64,000 bases of DNA from an uncultured Eubacteriales bacterium (GCA_900543085.1 UQQF01000001.1:62001-126000), one strand, 5' to 3'. Shown: positions 34,377 to 43,083, counted from the first letter of the stretch. The notes: generated by a model not told the origin, from the sequence alone. Made by a program: numbers and translations.

Positions 34377-34784
34377 ATGTTCCACAACATACTCACTGGC
34401 ACATCGGCCGCGGGCGGGATGTCGTCCATCCTGTTCCTGGTCATCATCTTCGTGGTGTTCTATTTCTTCCTGATACGCCCGGAGAACAAGCGCAAGAAAA
34501 AGCTCACCGAGATGCGCAACAACATCTCTCTCGGCGACGAAATAGTCACCATCGGCGGCATTATGGGCAAAGTCGTACAGGTGACCGAGGACACCGTCAC
34601 CTTCGAGACCGGCGAAGACCGTGTCCGCCTCCAGGTGACCAAGTGGGCTATCTCCTCCAATGTCCGCGAGGAGAAGGAACGCGCCGCCCAGGAGGCCGCC
34701 GCCCGTGCGGCCAAGGCCAAGAGCAAGAAGAAGGCCAAGACCTCCGGCGAGGAGAACAGCGTCGACGAAGCTCCCAAGGACTAA
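34377..34784 (+). CDS. yajC: Preprotein translocase subunit YajC
   Basis: A 135-aa membrane protein. A single N-terminal helix (about 17-38) is followed by RPENKRKKKLTEMRNNIS, then the YajC core DEIVTIGGIMGKVVQV and TWAISSN-like end. The C-terminal tail is Lys/Ala/Glu-rich. It associates with SecDF-YidC. SD GGAGGT precedes the ATG. The tgt-yajC pair is conserved widely. Confidence 0.94.
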   Translation: MFHNILTGTSAAGGMSSILFLVIIFVVFYFFLIRPENKRKKKLTEMRNNISLGDEIVTIGGIMGKVVQVTEDTVTFETGEDRVRLQVTKWAISSNVREEKERAAQEAAARAAKAKSKKKAKTSGEENSVDEAPKD

Positions 34785-34802
34785 TCACTGATATCACGAA
34801 TT

Positions 34803-34854
34803 AAAATCCCTCCGACGTAATAGGATGTACAAACACCTGCGTCGGAGGGATTTT
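34803..34854 (+). terminator. Terminator-like hairpin whose 3' arm holds the next gene's Shine-Dalgarno
   Basis: A perfect 15-bp stem, AAAATCCCTCCGACG (34803-34817) with CGTCGGAGGGATTTT (34840-34854), and a 22-base loop, ending in a T run: a yajC terminator. The GGAGGG in the 3' arm is also the ribosome binding site of the ATG at 34858, so read-through transcripts would carry a masked site. Confidence 0.8.
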
Positions 34855-34857
34855 TCT

Positions 34858-35283
34858 ATGACTGTGCAAGCCGAGCGCCGCGCGCGGCGCAAGACCAAGC
34901 TGAAATGGTATATACTCGGGCCGCTGCTGGCGGTGATAAGCCTGCCTCTGCTGCTGTACCTGTGCTCGCTGCTGCTGGCACACGAGGTTCTGCCGTTCGG
35001 CCTGATGGAAGAACTTGTTATCACCTGCGTCTTCCTCGCCGGTACGGCAGGGGCTGCAGCGGCAAGCGGAGCGAGAGGGCAGATGGTCATGCAGACAGGC
35101 CTTATCACGGGGGGCATCCTGGCGGCGGCGCTGGTGATAGTCTCCCTTGCGGTCCCGGGGCAGGGAGCCTTCAACGCTCAGTGCCTCAGGCACGTGATAG
35201 CGGCTCTGGCCGGAGGCGCCTTCGGCGGCGCGCTGCGCATAAAGCGCGTAAAACGCAAAAACAAAAAGCGCAGGCACAAATAA
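34858..35283 (+). CDS. TIGR04086-family membrane protein
   Basis: A 141-aa protein with four predicted membrane helices (about residues 20-42, 48-70, 80-100, 110-128), a basic head and a strongly basic tail (KRVKRKNKKRRHK). It fits the TIGR04086 family, small four-helix membrane proteins found after yajC in Clostridia. Function unknown. ATG 34858 is eight bases after GGAGGG; an ATG at 34825 lies inside the terminator loop and is rejected. Confidence 0.75.
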   Translation: MTVQAERRARRKTKLKWYILGPLLAVISLPLLLYLCSLLLAHEVLPFGLMEELVITCVFLAGTAGAAAASGARGQMVMQTGLITGGILAAALVIVSLAVPGQGAFNAQCLRHVIAALAGGAFGGALRIKRVKRKNKKRRHK

Positions 35284-35593
35284 TATAACTATCTGTAATA
35301 TTCGTCTCGGTAGACATAAGTCGTGTTTTATAACCTAGATACAGTGTGAGAGAGGAAAACACACCCACTAAATATAGTGTCACACGGTGAAAATGCTGAA
35401 TTTTTCTTTTTCGCTGGTAGACGAAGTTAACATAATATTGTTGACATAAAACATGGGCATAATTCACAAACTTACGCTTATTTTGACAAAGGACTTGATT
35501 ACTGATGAATTTTGTATTATATTGTGCCTACTTGAATTATGTAAATTGCCGTCCTGCGCCACACGCAGCCGCGACCCTCGTGGGTCGTGATCC
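35284..35593 (+). other. 310-bp AT-rich intergenic region with nested inverted repeats
   Basis: No gene, tRNA or known RNA motif seen. It contains GTGTGA (35344-35349) matched by TCACAC (35380-35385), enclosing CACTA-aata-TAGTG (35366-35379). A promoter for the following gene lies at its end (35495-35523). Several TTGACA sequences (35441, 35483) lack a matching -10 at normal spacing. Confidence 0.5.
35495..35523 (+). promoter_or_regulatory. Putative promoter of the spoIIM-like gene
   Basis: TTGATT (35495-35500), 17 bp, TATATT (35518-35523). Confidence 0.45.
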
Positions 35594-36190
35594 ATGAAGC
35601 TCGCGCGCGGACTTACACATATAGACACCACGCGCCTGCTCGGGCGCGGGCGAGAGCTGGTTGTGCTCTTGGTTCTCGCCGGCTTCTTTATTGCCGGCGC
35701 AATTGCAGGAGCCGTGGCGGGCAGCGAGCAGCTCCCCGCCGGAGAGGCTCTTATACCAGGAGATGGAAGCATCTACGGCTACAGCACTTATGCCGGACTG
35801 CTGTTCTCCTGTGCACGATATCACCTTTTCGTCTTGCTTTTTTCAACCTCACTCTTGGGGGTTTTACTTATTCCGGCGGCGCTGGCCTTCAGGGGCTTCG
35901 CGCTTGCCTGCTCCACCGCATATCTCACCGCGAATTATCCCGAGACCGGGACTGTAGTTTCGCTGCTGGTGCTCGGCTTCCCGGCGCTCTTTACCGTGCC
36001 GGCGCTGTTTGTCGCGGCACACTGGGGTGAGATGTTTTCGATGCGTCTGCTGGCCGGGTTCATGCGCCGGCCTTTGCCTCCCGTCAGGCGCGGACGCGAC
36101 AATTGCGCGCTGGCAGTGGCGCTGCTGCTGTTTGCCGCCGCAGCGGTGGAGTGCTATATCGTGCCGCCGCTTGTGCGGCTGCTGATTTAA
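35594..36190 (+). CDS. SpoIIM-like (DUF95) membrane protein
   Basis: A 198-aa multi-helix protein: hydrophobic stretches at about 22-43, 75-100, 105-128, 132-155 and 172-195. The central LLGVLLIPAALAFRGFALACSTAYL resembles the conserved core of SpoIIM/DUF95 proteins. In Bacillus spoIIM lies next to xerD (ripX), as here. SpoIIM is part of the DMP peptidoglycan machinery for engulfment. The start ATG 35594 lacks a strong ribosome binding site. The identification rests on pattern plus position. Confidence 0.65.
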   Translation: MKLARGLTHIDTTRLLGRGRELVVLLVLAGFFIAGAIAGAVAGSEQLPAGEALIPGDGSIYGYSTYAGLLFSCARYHLFVLLFSTSLLGVLLIPAALAFRGFALACSTAYLTANYPETGTVVSLLVLGFPALFTVPALFVAAHWGEMFSMRLLAGFMRRPLPPVRRGRDNCALAVALLLFAAAAVECYIVPPLVRLLI

Positions 36191-36216
36191 AAAGTGGGAC
36201 AGAAGGGGATGAGACG

Positions 36217-37107
36217 GTGCAGGATTCGGTTGCTCTTGCCCAGTTCAGCGATTATCTGAAAAACGAGCGCAAGTCATCGGACAACACAATATCGAGTTAT
36301 ATGCGCGACATGCGCCAGCTCAGCGAGTATCTTGACGAGCACAATATGCCCAACTTGCTGGATGCCGGTGAAAAGGAGCTCGGCCTGTACGTCGACTGGC
36401 TGCGCCACATAGGCAAGAGCCCGGCTACTATATCACGCTGCATTGCCACATTCAAGTGCTTTTACAAGCATTTCTTCGCAATCGGCCAGATAGTGCAGAA
36501 TCCCGCCGCCTCGCTCATATCCGAAAAGCTTGAGAAAAAGCTGCCGCAGATCCTCACCAGCAAGGAGGTCGAGCTTCTGCTCGAGCAGCCCGAGTGCACC
36601 GACGCCAAGGGCTATCGCGACCGCGCCATGCTCGAGCTGCTGTATGCCACGGGCATCCGCGTCACCGAGCTGATATCGCTGAACGTGTCGGACGTGAACC
36701 TGCCCCTCGGCATTATCCGCTGCCGCAAAAAGGATAAGGAGCGCACGATACCGCTGTACAGCAAGGCGGTCAAGGCTCTGGCCGAGTACGTGGAGTTCAT
36801 ACGCCCGAACATGATAGCCTCCGAGAACGAGCAGGCGCTGTTCGTAAACGTGAACGGCGCAAGGATGACTCGTCAGGGCTTCTGGAAGATAGTGAAGCAC
36901 TACCAGGCCAAGGCTCACATAGACAAGGACATCACGCCGCACACGCTGCGCCACTCCTTCGCGGCGCACCTGCTGGAAAACGGCGCAGACCTCCACTCCA
37001 TACAGGAGATGCTCGGTCACTCCGACCTGTCCAGCACACAGATATATGCGCACCTGGTCAAAAAGCAGATCAAGGACGTCTACAACAAAGCTCATCCGAG
37101 AGCGTAA
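36217..37107 (+). CDS. xerD: Tyrosine recombinase XerD
   Basis: A 296-aa protein, the exact usual length. N-terminal core-binding domain (about 1-90) and catalytic domain with Arg in ATGIRVTELISL, HTLRHSFAAHLLENGADL (His-x-x-Arg), LGHSDLSSTQIYAH (His and nucleophile Tyr). Resolves chromosome dimers at dif with XerC. The start is GTG 36217 behind AAGGGGATGAG; the open frame upstream is a shadow of the spoIIM-like gene. Confidence 0.94.
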   Translation: MQDSVALAQFSDYLKNERKSSDNTISSYMRDMRQLSEYLDEHNMPNLLDAGEKELGLYVDWLRHIGKSPATISRCIATFKCFYKHFFAIGQIVQNPAASLISEKLEKKLPQILTSKEVELLLEQPECTDAKGYRDRAMLELLYATGIRVTELISLNVSDVNLPLGIIRCRKKDKERTIPLYSKAVKALAEYVEFIRPNMIASENEQALFVNVNGARMTRQGFWKIVKHYQAKAHIDKDITPHTLRHSFAAHLLENGADLHSIQEMLGHSDLSSTQIYAHLVKKQIKDVYNKAHPRA

Positions 37108-37116
37108 ATATGGTCG

Positions 37117-37152
37117 AGCGAGCCGCGACAAGCAGCGGCTCGCTTGCTTTTT
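37117..37152 (+). terminator. Rho-independent terminator after xerD
   Basis: A 9-bp GC stem, GCGAGCCGC with GCGGCTCGC, then TTGCTTTTTG. Confidence 0.88.
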
Positions 37153-37180
37153 GTCATCCCCGTACGGTTCGCGCGCACAC

Positions 37181-37209
37181 TTGCGCACAGGCGCGCTTCA
37201 TGGTACAAT
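37181..37209 (+). promoter_or_regulatory. Promoter of the HAD gene
   Basis: TTGCGC (37181-37186), 17 bp, TACAAT (37204-37209), 22 bp before the start. Confidence 0.6.
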
Positions 37210-37231
37210 ACGCTCGTTGGGAGGCGAGAAT

Positions 37232-37963
37232 ATGCGCAAGCCGGACATGATATTTTTTGACTACGGCCACACCCTCTGCTACGAGCCTGTGCAGGACTAC
37301 CAGGCCGGATGGTCGGCGGTCATGGAGCACGCCGTGGAAAACCCGCGCGGCATCACAGCCGTGGAGCTGAACGATCTCTGCATGGGTACGTACAGGAAGC
37401 TTTTCTCCCAGATGCGCCCGCTGGAGCTGGAGACAGACGGCTTCAATCTGGACGCGACCATATACGATTACCTCGGCCTAAAATTCGACGTGCCGCTCGA
37501 GGAGCTGGAGTACATACGCTGGTGCGCCACCGAGCCTATCTATCCTATGGAGGGCATAGAGCGCTTCCTGAGCCTGTGCGCCGGGCTGGGTATACGCACG
37601 GCCGTCATAAGCAACATCTCGTTTTCGGGCAACGTCCTGCGCCGCAGGATAGATGAGGCTCTGCCGTTCCACAACTTTGAGTTCGTCGTGGCCTCCAGCG
37701 AGTGCGTGTTCCGCAAACCGTCCGAGTGGATCTTCCGCCGTGCCATGGGCTTGGCCGGCGTGGAGCCGGAGCAGTGCTGGTTCATAGGCGACGACGTGCG
37801 CTGCGACATAGAGGGCGCCGCGCGCGCCGGCATCTGGCCGATATGGTTCAAGTGCCCGCTCAAGTGCACCTACAAGCCCGAAGCCAGGATCCCGCCCCAG
37901 TGCATGTACAAGCGCGTCTCCGGCTGGGACGAGCTGGGAGACATTCTGCGCTCCTTGATTTAG
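37232..37963 (+). CDS. HAD-superfamily hydrolase-like protein
   Basis: A 243-aa protein. Motif I is FFDYGHTLC, where the second Asp of the usual DxDxT is Gly, so the general acid of phosphatases is missing. Motif II is VISNIS, motif III Lys in VFRKPSEWIFRRA, and motif IV FIGDDVRCDIEGAARAG. Such DxGxT members may be phosphatases with low activity or other hydrolases. GGGAGGCGAG precedes ATG 37232. The C-terminus carries a Cys/Lys/Pro-rich stretch (KCPLKCTYKPEARIPPQC) of unknown use. Confidence 0.82.
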   Translation: MRKPDMIFFDYGHTLCYEPVQDYQAGWSAVMEHAVENPRGITAVELNDLCMGTYRKLFSQMRPLELETDGFNLDATIYDYLGLKFDVPLEELEYIRWCATEPIYPMEGIERFLSLCAGLGIRTAVISNISFSGNVLRRRIDEALPFHNFEFVVASSECVFRKPSEWIFRRAMGLAGVEPEQCWFIGDDVRCDIEGAARAGIWPIWFKCPLKCTYKPEARIPPQCMYKRVSGWDELGDILRSLI

Positions 37964-37983
37964 TCCCAGTAATGTGTTAAAAT
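37955..37983 (+). promoter_or_regulatory. Promoter of ruvCAB
   Basis: TTGATT (37955-37960), 17 bp, TAAAAT (37978-37983). The -35 overlaps the end of the HAD gene. Confidence 0.6.
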
Positions 37984-38007
37984 AACAGTTTGAAAGAAGG
38001 TCACAGC

Positions 38008-38520
38008 TTGCGAATATTGGGGATAGACCCCGGGATTGCCACGGTTGGTTTCGGTGTGATAGACACCGAGCGCGGCAGGCACAGCTTTGTGCGCTGCGGC
38101 GTCATAACCACGCCGGCAAACACGCCCCTGTCCAGCCGGCTGGACAGGATATACTCCGACCTGGGCGAGCTTATTTCGGCGTTCAATCCCGACGTCGCCG
38201 CGGTCGAGGAGCTTTTCTTCAACACGAACATCACCACAGGCATCTCCGTGGCCGAGGGCAGGGGAGTCATTCTGCTGGCCTGCTTCCACGCGGGGGTGCC
38301 TATTTACGAGTACACGCCGCTGCAGGTCAAGCAGGCGGTCGTCGGCTACGGCAGGGCGGAAAAGCGCCAGGTCATAGACATGGTCAAGCGCCTTTTGAAC
38401 CTCCCCGCCGCTCCCAAGCCCGACGACGCGGCCGACGCCGTCGCCATAGCGCTGTGCCATGCGCGGAGCGTGACGTCCAGGCTGCTGAACCAAGGAGGAA
38501 ACGGATGTATTACCATTTAG
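38008..38520 (+). CDS. ruvC: Holliday junction resolvase RuvC
   Basis: A 170-aa endonuclease that cuts four-way junctions with RuvAB. Acidic active-site residues appear in GIDPGIATVGFG, AVEELFF and DDAADAVAIALCH. The start is TTG 38008, giving the family N-terminus MRILGIDPG, with AAGAAGG about seven bases upstream; no ATG fits. It overlaps ruvA by 16 bases. Confidence 0.96.
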   Translation: MRILGIDPGIATVGFGVIDTERGRHSFVRCGVITTPANTPLSSRLDRIYSDLGELISAFNPDVAAVEELFFNTNITTGISVAEGRGVILLACFHAGVPIYEYTPLQVKQAVVGYGRAEKRQVIDMVKRLLNLPAAPKPDDAADAVAIALCHARSVTSRLLNQGGNGCITI

Positions 38521-39107
38521 AAGGCACGATCGCCGAGCTTGCCAACGGCCTTGCCGTCATAGACTGCGGCGGCGTCGGATACGAGCTGAGCGTCAGTCTG
38601 AACACGCTCTCCCAACTGCAGGTCGGGGAGCACATAAAGCTCTATGTGGCCGAGTCCGTCAAGGAGGACGCCTTTGACCTCTACGGCTTCACCACCAAGA
38701 GCGAGAAGCGCGCGTTCCAGCTCCTGATAAGCGTCTCCGGCGTAGGCCCCAAGGCCGCGCTGAGCATACTGTCCTCGTCGACGCCCGAGACGCTGTCCAT
38801 GGCCATCCTGGCCGGGGACGAGAAGGCGCTCACCGTCGCGCCCGGAATAGGCAAGAAGATAGCCCAGCGCGTGATTTATGAGCTGAAGGACAAGATTGCC
38901 AAGGAAAGCGGCGCCTTCGTGCCCGTGAGCAGCGGAATCGTGCAGACCACCGTCCAGGCCACGGACAAGCTGACGGACGCCAGCGCGGCGCTCAGCGTGC
39001 TCGGCTACAGCGCCGCGGAGATAAGCGCCGCCCTGCACGGCGTGGATCTGGAGCCGCTGAACACCGAGGGCATAATCAAAGCCGCCCTGAAAAATATGAT
39101 GAAGTGA
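38505..39107 (+). CDS. ruvA: Holliday junction DNA helicase subunit RuvA
   Basis: A 200-aa protein: OB domain [12 protein letters not shown] (about 1-62), two helix-hairpin-helix motifs ([35 protein letters not shown]) and the C-terminal RuvB-binding domain (about 150-200). AAGGAGG (38493-38499) marks ATG 38505. Confidence 0.97.
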   Translation: MYYHLEGTIAELANGLAVIDCGGVGYELSVSLNTLSQLQVGEHIKLYVAESVKEDAFDLYGFTTKSEKRAFQLLISVSGVGPKAALSILSSSTPETLSMAILAGDEKALTVAPGIGKKIAQRVIYELKDKIAKESGAFVPVSSGIVQTTVQATDKLTDASAALSVLGYSAAEISAALHGVDLEPLNTEGIIKAALKNMMK

Positions 39108-39117
39108 GGTGACGGGC

Positions 39118-40158
39118 ATGAGCATAAGCTTTTCAGACGAAGGCGGGGAGAGGCTGATAACCTCGACCTCGATACTGCCTGAAGACGCCAACGAGAACTC
39201 GCTCCGTCCCCGCACCTTTGACGAGTACATAGGCCAGGAGAAGGCCAAGGACAATCTGCGCGTCTTCATCCAGGCCGCCAAGATGCGCGGCGAAGCCCTC
39301 GACCACGTGCTTCTGCACGGTCCCCCGGGACTGGGCAAGACCACACTTGCGGGGATAATCGCCAACGAGATGGGCGTAAACCTGCGCATAACCTCCGGCC
39401 CGTCCATCGAAAAGGCGGGCGACCTCGCCGCACTGCTGACCAACCTGCAGGAAAACGACATACTGTTCGTGGACGAGATTCACCGCCTCGACCGCGCGGT
39501 GGAGGAGATACTCTACCCCGCGATGGAGGACTACGCCATAGACATCATCATCGGCAAGGGTCCGAGCGCGAACTCGATACGTCTCGACCTGCCGCACTTC
39601 ACGCTGATAGGCGCGACGACCCGCTCCGGCCAGCTCACAGCCCCGCTGCGCGACAGGTTCGGCGTGACGCTCAGGCTCGAGCTGTACACGCCGGAGGAGC
39701 TTGCGCGCATAGTTACGCGCAGCGCCGGGATACTCGGTATAGAGATAGAGCCGGGCGGCGCGCTGGAGATAGCCTCCCGCTCGCGCGGAACGCCGCGTAT
39801 CGCCAACCGTATGCTCAAGCGCGTGCGCGACTTCGCCCAGGTGCGCGCAAACGGCGTCATAACGCAGGAGGTGGCCAACGACGCGCTGCTTCGCCTGGAA
39901 GTGGACAAGCTGGGGCTCGACGGCATCGACCGCCGGATGCTGAGGAGCATCATCGAATACTACGGCGGAGGCCCCGTGGGACTCGACACCCTCGCCGCCA
40001 CCATCAACGAGGAGGCGGTGACGCTCGAGGACGTCTACGAGCCGTATTTGATGCAGCAGGGCTTCCTGACGCGCACGCCCCGCGGCCGCTGCGTGACCCG
40101 CAAGGCGTACGAGCATTTGGGCATAGCGTTCACGGGTCAGGAGGAATTATCACTCTGA
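39118..40158 (+). CDS. ruvB: Holliday junction DNA helicase subunit RuvB
   Basis: A 346-aa AAA+ motor for branch migration. [19 protein letters not shown], Walker [10 protein letters not shown], Walker B DEIHRL, sensor [18 protein letters not shown] and the winged-helix end [18 protein letters not shown] 39118 is chosen behind GTGAGGTGA; a GTG at 39109 is also in frame. Confidence 0.97.
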   Translation: MSISFSDEGGERLITSTSILPEDANENSLRPRTFDEYIGQEKAKDNLRVFIQAAKMRGEALDHVLLHGPPGLGKTTLAGIIANEMGVNLRITSGPSIEKAGDLAALLTNLQENDILFVDEIHRLDRAVEEILYPAMEDYAIDIIIGKGPSANSIRLDLPHFTLIGATTRSGQLTAPLRDRFGVTLRLELYTPEELARIVTRSAGILGIEIEPGGALEIASRSRGTPRIANRMLKRVRDFAQVRANGVITQEVANDALLRLEVDKLGLDGIDRRMLRSIIEYYGGGPVGLDTLAATINEEAVTLEDVYEPYLMQQGFLTRTPRGRCVTRKAYEHLGIAFTGQEELSL

Positions 40159-40234
40159 TTGACATTTAATAGCAAATATTTTGTCAAAAGAGCTAATATC
40201 ATCCTCAATTTGAGTTAAAATCTTATAATTTAAC

Positions 40235-40262
40235 TTGACTTTCCAGAAGCTTGTAATATAAT
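40235..40262 (+). promoter_or_regulatory. Promoter of sigH
   Basis: TTGACT (40235-40240), 16 bp, TATAAT (40257-40262), 28 bp before the gene. Confidence 0.75.
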
Positions 40263-40290
40263 TTACATGTAAGTATGAATTGGTCGTGCT

Positions 40291-40929
40291 ATGACAGACT
40301 ACACTTATTTGTCAAAAATGAATGACGAGGAGCTGTGGCGACTCACCGTCTCGGGCGATGCCCGCGCGGAGGAGGAGCTTATAGAGCGCTACACCCGTCT
40401 GGTGAGGATTTGCGCAAGGCCGTATTTTCTCGCCGGCGGCGACAGCGAGGATCTGACGCAGGAGGGCTTGATGGGTCTCATCAAGGCCATCCGCAGTTAT
40501 GACCCCGACACGGGGGCGCAGTTCCGGCCGTTCGCAGAAGTCTGTATACGCAACCGCATACTGGAAGCCGTAAGATCCGCATCGAGAAAAAAGCACGACC
40601 CGCTCAACGGCGGGGTGTCACTGGAATATGTAATCCTCTCGGAAGAAGAAGTCCGGCAGTCCAGCGAGATAAAGCCGGAGGTTTTCAGTCGTTCGCCCGA
40701 AGAACAGGTTCTTGCCAGAGAGAGCGAAAAAGAGTTTTATTCCACGTTTTCACGGTGCCTGTCCTCCTTTGAAACGGAGGTTCTGTTTCTATTCCTCGAC
40801 GGGCTGACCTACAGGCAGATAGCCACCGAGGCAGGCAGGACTGAGAAGGCCGTGGACAACGCAGTCCAGCGGATTCGCCGCAAGCTGGCGAGGCAAAAAC
40901 CATTCCAAGGCGACATCAGCAGAAGCTGA
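40291..40929 (+). CDS. sigH: SigH-like sporulation RNA polymerase sigma factor
   Basis: A 212-aa sigma-70 family protein. Region 2 is clear (LVRICARPYFLAGGDSEDL, then EGLMGLIKAIRSYD), as is region 4 (LSSFETEVLFLFLDGLTYRQIATEAG, VDNAVQRIRRKLARQ), with a short region 3. The LTQEGLMGLIKAIRSYDP block is close to SigH (Spo0H), the transition-phase sigma factor that starts sporulation. Bacillus sigH sits near the ribosomal protein cluster, so position gives no support; a paralogue is possible. Confidence 0.8.
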   Translation: MTDYTYLSKMNDEELWRLTVSGDARAEEELIERYTRLVRICARPYFLAGGDSEDLTQEGLMGLIKAIRSYDPDTGAQFRPFAEVCIRNRILEAVRSASRKKHDPLNGGVSLEYVILSEEEVRQSSEIKPEVFSRSPEEQVLARESEKEFYSTFSRCLSSFETEVLFLFLDGLTYRQIATEAGRTEKAVDNAVQRIRRKLARQKPFQGDISRS

Positions 40930-40964
40930 AAACGCATAGAAACTATCTAAAGAGAGGGTACAAC

Positions 40965-41252
40965 ATGTTTGAAGACAAAGTGCTAGTGTGCAAAGAGTGC
41001 GGCCAGGAGTTCGTGTTCACCGCGGGTGAGCAGGCTTTCTACGCCGAGCGCGGCTTCCAGAACGAGCCGCAGCGCTGCAAGCCCTGCCGTGACGCGCGCA
41101 AGAACGCCGCCCGTGGTCCCCGCGAGTATTTCACCGCCACCTGTGCGATGTGCGGCGGAGAGGCCAAGGTTCCCTTCGAGCCCAAGAGCGACCGTCCTGT
41201 TTACTGCAGCGAGTGCTTCGCCAAGATTCGCGAGCAGCAGAACAACGTCTGA
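40965..41252 (+). CDS. Zinc-ribbon protein (CxxC pairs)
   Basis: A 95-aa protein with four CxxC pairs: CKEC and CKPC in the first half, CAMC and CSEC in the second, giving two zinc ribbons. It matches the small zinc-ribbon family with the CxxCxxxF and GFxNEPxRCKxCR patterns. The cellular role is unknown. AGAGAGGG provides a ribosome binding site, and a terminator follows. Confidence 0.8.
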   Translation: MFEDKVLVCKECGQEFVFTAGEQAFYAERGFQNEPQRCKPCRDARKNAARGPREYFTATCAMCGGEAKVPFEPKSDRPVYCSECFAKIREQQNNV

Positions 41253-41275
41253 GCCGTAATCAATTCCGTAAGAAG

Positions 41276-41312
41276 CGGTTGGGATTCCGATGCGGCGTCC
41301 CAGCCGTTTTTT
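41276..41312 (+). terminator. Rho-independent terminator after the zinc-ribbon gene
   Basis: A 9-bp stem with one G-U pair, CGGTTGGGA with TCCCAGCCG, then TTTTTT. Confidence 0.88.
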
Positions 41313-41341
41313 AAATGACTACCACGGAGGTAAATTCAAGA

Positions 41342-41542
41342 ATGGAAATCAAGCGCGATACTATGATTGCCGATATCATAGAGCAGTGCCCCCAGGCCAT
41401 GCCGGCCTTTATGGCGATTGGTATGCACTGCATGGGCTGCGCCCTCGCCAGCGGCGAGACTGTCGAGCAGGCCTGCTATGTGCACGAGGTAGACCCCGAT
41501 TTGTTCCTTGAAAAGCTCAAGGAGTATCTGGCCACCGTGTGA
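41342..41542 (+). CDS. DUF1858 protein
   Basis: A 66-aa protein: IKRDTMIADIIEQCPQAMPAFMAIGMHCMGCALASGETVEQAC, the DUF1858 fold with the conserved G-M-x-C-x-G-C motif. Often found as a domain beside hybrid cluster or redox proteins, with an undefined role. ATG 41342 is 10 bases after ACGGAGGT; an ATG at 41315 lies upstream of that SD. Confidence 0.88.
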   Translation: MEIKRDTMIADIIEQCPQAMPAFMAIGMHCMGCALASGETVEQACYVHEVDPDLFLEKLKEYLATV

Positions 41543-41545
41543 GAT

Positions 41546-41575
41546 AAAAAAGCCGGTCATGTGACCGGCTTTTTT
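41546..41575 (+). terminator. Rho-independent terminator after the DUF1858 gene
   Basis: AGCCGGTCA-tg-TGACCGGCT, flanked by A6 and T6, starting four bases past the stop. Confidence 0.93.
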
Positions 41576-41617
41576 AAATCCAGACCCGGCGCGTCCGCGC
41601 CGAACATACTGTGATCT

Positions 41618-42307
41618 ATGACTAGACTTAATCTCTCACCGCGCCTGGAGCTATGTGCTCGCTTTGCCTCCGGCGCACGTATGCTGTGCGATGTTGGCAC
41701 AGACCACGGCTACCTGCCGATAAGCCTGCTGCTGGACGGAAAAATCGAATACGCCGTCGCCGCGGACATACGCCGCTCCCCGCTGGAGAGCGCCCGCCGT
41801 CACGCGCTGGAAGCAGGGTGCGGGGACAAAATGCGCTTTGAGCTGTGCGACGGCCTGGACTTTGCCGGCGCCGTGGAGTGCGACACCGTCGTCTGCGCCG
41901 GTATGGGCGGCGAAACCATCATGGGCATACTCGAGCGCGCCCCATGGACGCTCGGCGGAGCGCGGCTCGTGCTCCAGCCCCAGAGCAAGCTGGACGAGCT
42001 GTGCCTCTGGCTGCACAGCCGCGGCTACGGCATCCGGGACGCGGCAGTCGCCGCGGAAGGGAGGAGGCTGTACATAGCCATGCTCTGCGAAGCCGGGTCT
42101 TCGGACTCTCTGTACGCCGAGGACGCGCTTTTCGCGCGCGGCAACCCGCTGCTCCCCGACTGGGTAAATGCCCGCTCACAGCGCATCGAGCGCGCTCTGG
42201 ATGGGATGCTGCGAAGCTCGTCCGGCCAAAGCGAAGTTGAAGACGCAAAAGCCACTCTTGAGCGCCTGCGCCGGTACACGAAGGAGGAACAACATGACCA
42301 CCGTTAA
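41618..42307 (+). CDS. trmK: tRNA (adenine-22-N1)-methyltransferase TrmK
   Basis: A 229-aa Rossmann SAM methyltransferase: CDVGTDHGYLPISLL (motif I), AADIRRSPLESARRHA, GMGGETIMGIL and LQPQSKLDELCLWL are TrmK/DUF633 signatures. It is followed with 14-base overlap by the Nif3-like gene, the same pair as Bacillus yqfN-yqfO near sigA. Confidence 0.92.
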   Translation: MTRLNLSPRLELCARFASGARMLCDVGTDHGYLPISLLLDGKIEYAVAADIRRSPLESARRHALEAGCGDKMRFELCDGLDFAGAVECDTVVCAGMGGETIMGILERAPWTLGGARLVLQPQSKLDELCLWLHSRGYGIRDAAVAAEGRRLYIAMLCEAGSSDSLYAEDALFARGNPLLPDWVNARSQRIERALDGMLRSSSGQSEVEDAKATLERLRRYTKEEQHDHR

Positions 42308-43070
42308 AGACATCTTTGCCTTCCTCTGCGAGAAGGCTCCGCTGGAAACGCAAATGAGCTTTGACAACGCCGGATTCCTCGCCGGACGCGAGGACAGCGC
42401 CGTCACGTCGGCGCTCGTGGCGCTGGATATAACCGACAGCGTCATAGCCGAGGCCGCCGGCTGCGGCGCGGAGCTGATAGTTTCCCACCACCCGGTGTGC
42501 TTTACGCCGATGAAAAGCGTCACTGCCAACGACCTCACGGGCAGGAAGTTCGTCGCCATGCTGCAGTGCGGCATATCCGCAGTCTGTATGCACACCAATC
42601 TCGACGCCGCGGCGGGCGGCGTGAACGACGCGCTGTGCGCGGCGCTCGGCGCGGAGAACCTCGGTCTGCTCAGCCCTGAGAACGACACTATGAGCAGGCT
42701 CTGCCGCTTTGACAAGCCCATGGAGTTCTCCGATTTCCTGGCGCACGTGAAGGCCTCTCTGAACGCCAACGGGCTGCGGTACTCGGGATCTGAGAAGCCC
42801 GTGCAGCTCTTTGGCATATGCGGGGGCGCGGGTTCGGACTCCATCCCCGACGCGAAGGCTCGCGGCTGCGACGCTTTTGTGACCGCCGACGTCAAGCACC
42901 ACCAGTTCATCTGGGCTGACGAGCTGGACATAGACCTCGTGGACGCCGGGCATTTCAGCACGGAGAACGTAGTGGTTCCCGTCCTGGCCGGCTGGATAGC
43001 CGATCGCTTCCCCGGCGTGGAGGTGCGGATAGCCAAGAGCTATACGCAGCCGGAAAAGTTCTACGTCTGA
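42294..43070 (+). CDS. Nif3-like dinuclear metal centre protein
   Basis: A 258-aa protein. Metal ligands are seen in [13 protein letters not shown] and THAN-like [17 protein letters not shown], with [12 protein letters not shown] near the end. Nif3/YqfO family proteins form hexameric toroids with two metals; often mislabelled GTP cyclohydrolase type 2. The short form lacks the central PII-like insertion of Bacillus YqfO. AAGGAGG marks ATG 42294. Confidence 0.92.
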   Translation: MTTVKDIFAFLCEKAPLETQMSFDNAGFLAGREDSAVTSALVALDITDSVIAEAAGCGAELIVSHHPVCFTPMKSVTANDLTGRKFVAMLQCGISAVCMHTNLDAAAGGVNDALCAALGAENLGLLSPENDTMSRLCRFDKPMEFSDFLAHVKASLNANGLRYSGSEKPVQLFGICGGAGSDSIPDAKARGCDAFVTADVKHHQFIWADELDIDLVDAGHFSTENVVVPVLAGWIADRFPGVEVRIAKSYTQPEKFYV

Positions 43071-43083
43071 ATACCGATACGCA

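Noticed and set aside
35284..35593. tRNA or riboswitch in the long gap
   Set aside because: No T-loop GTTCRANNC, no CCA-type acceptor pairing and no recognised aptamer core on either strand.
36217..37107. Integrase of a mobile element
   Set aside because: It is a full-length XerD of exactly the usual size, next to a spoIIM-like gene as in Bacillus, with no attachment repeats or phage genes nearby.
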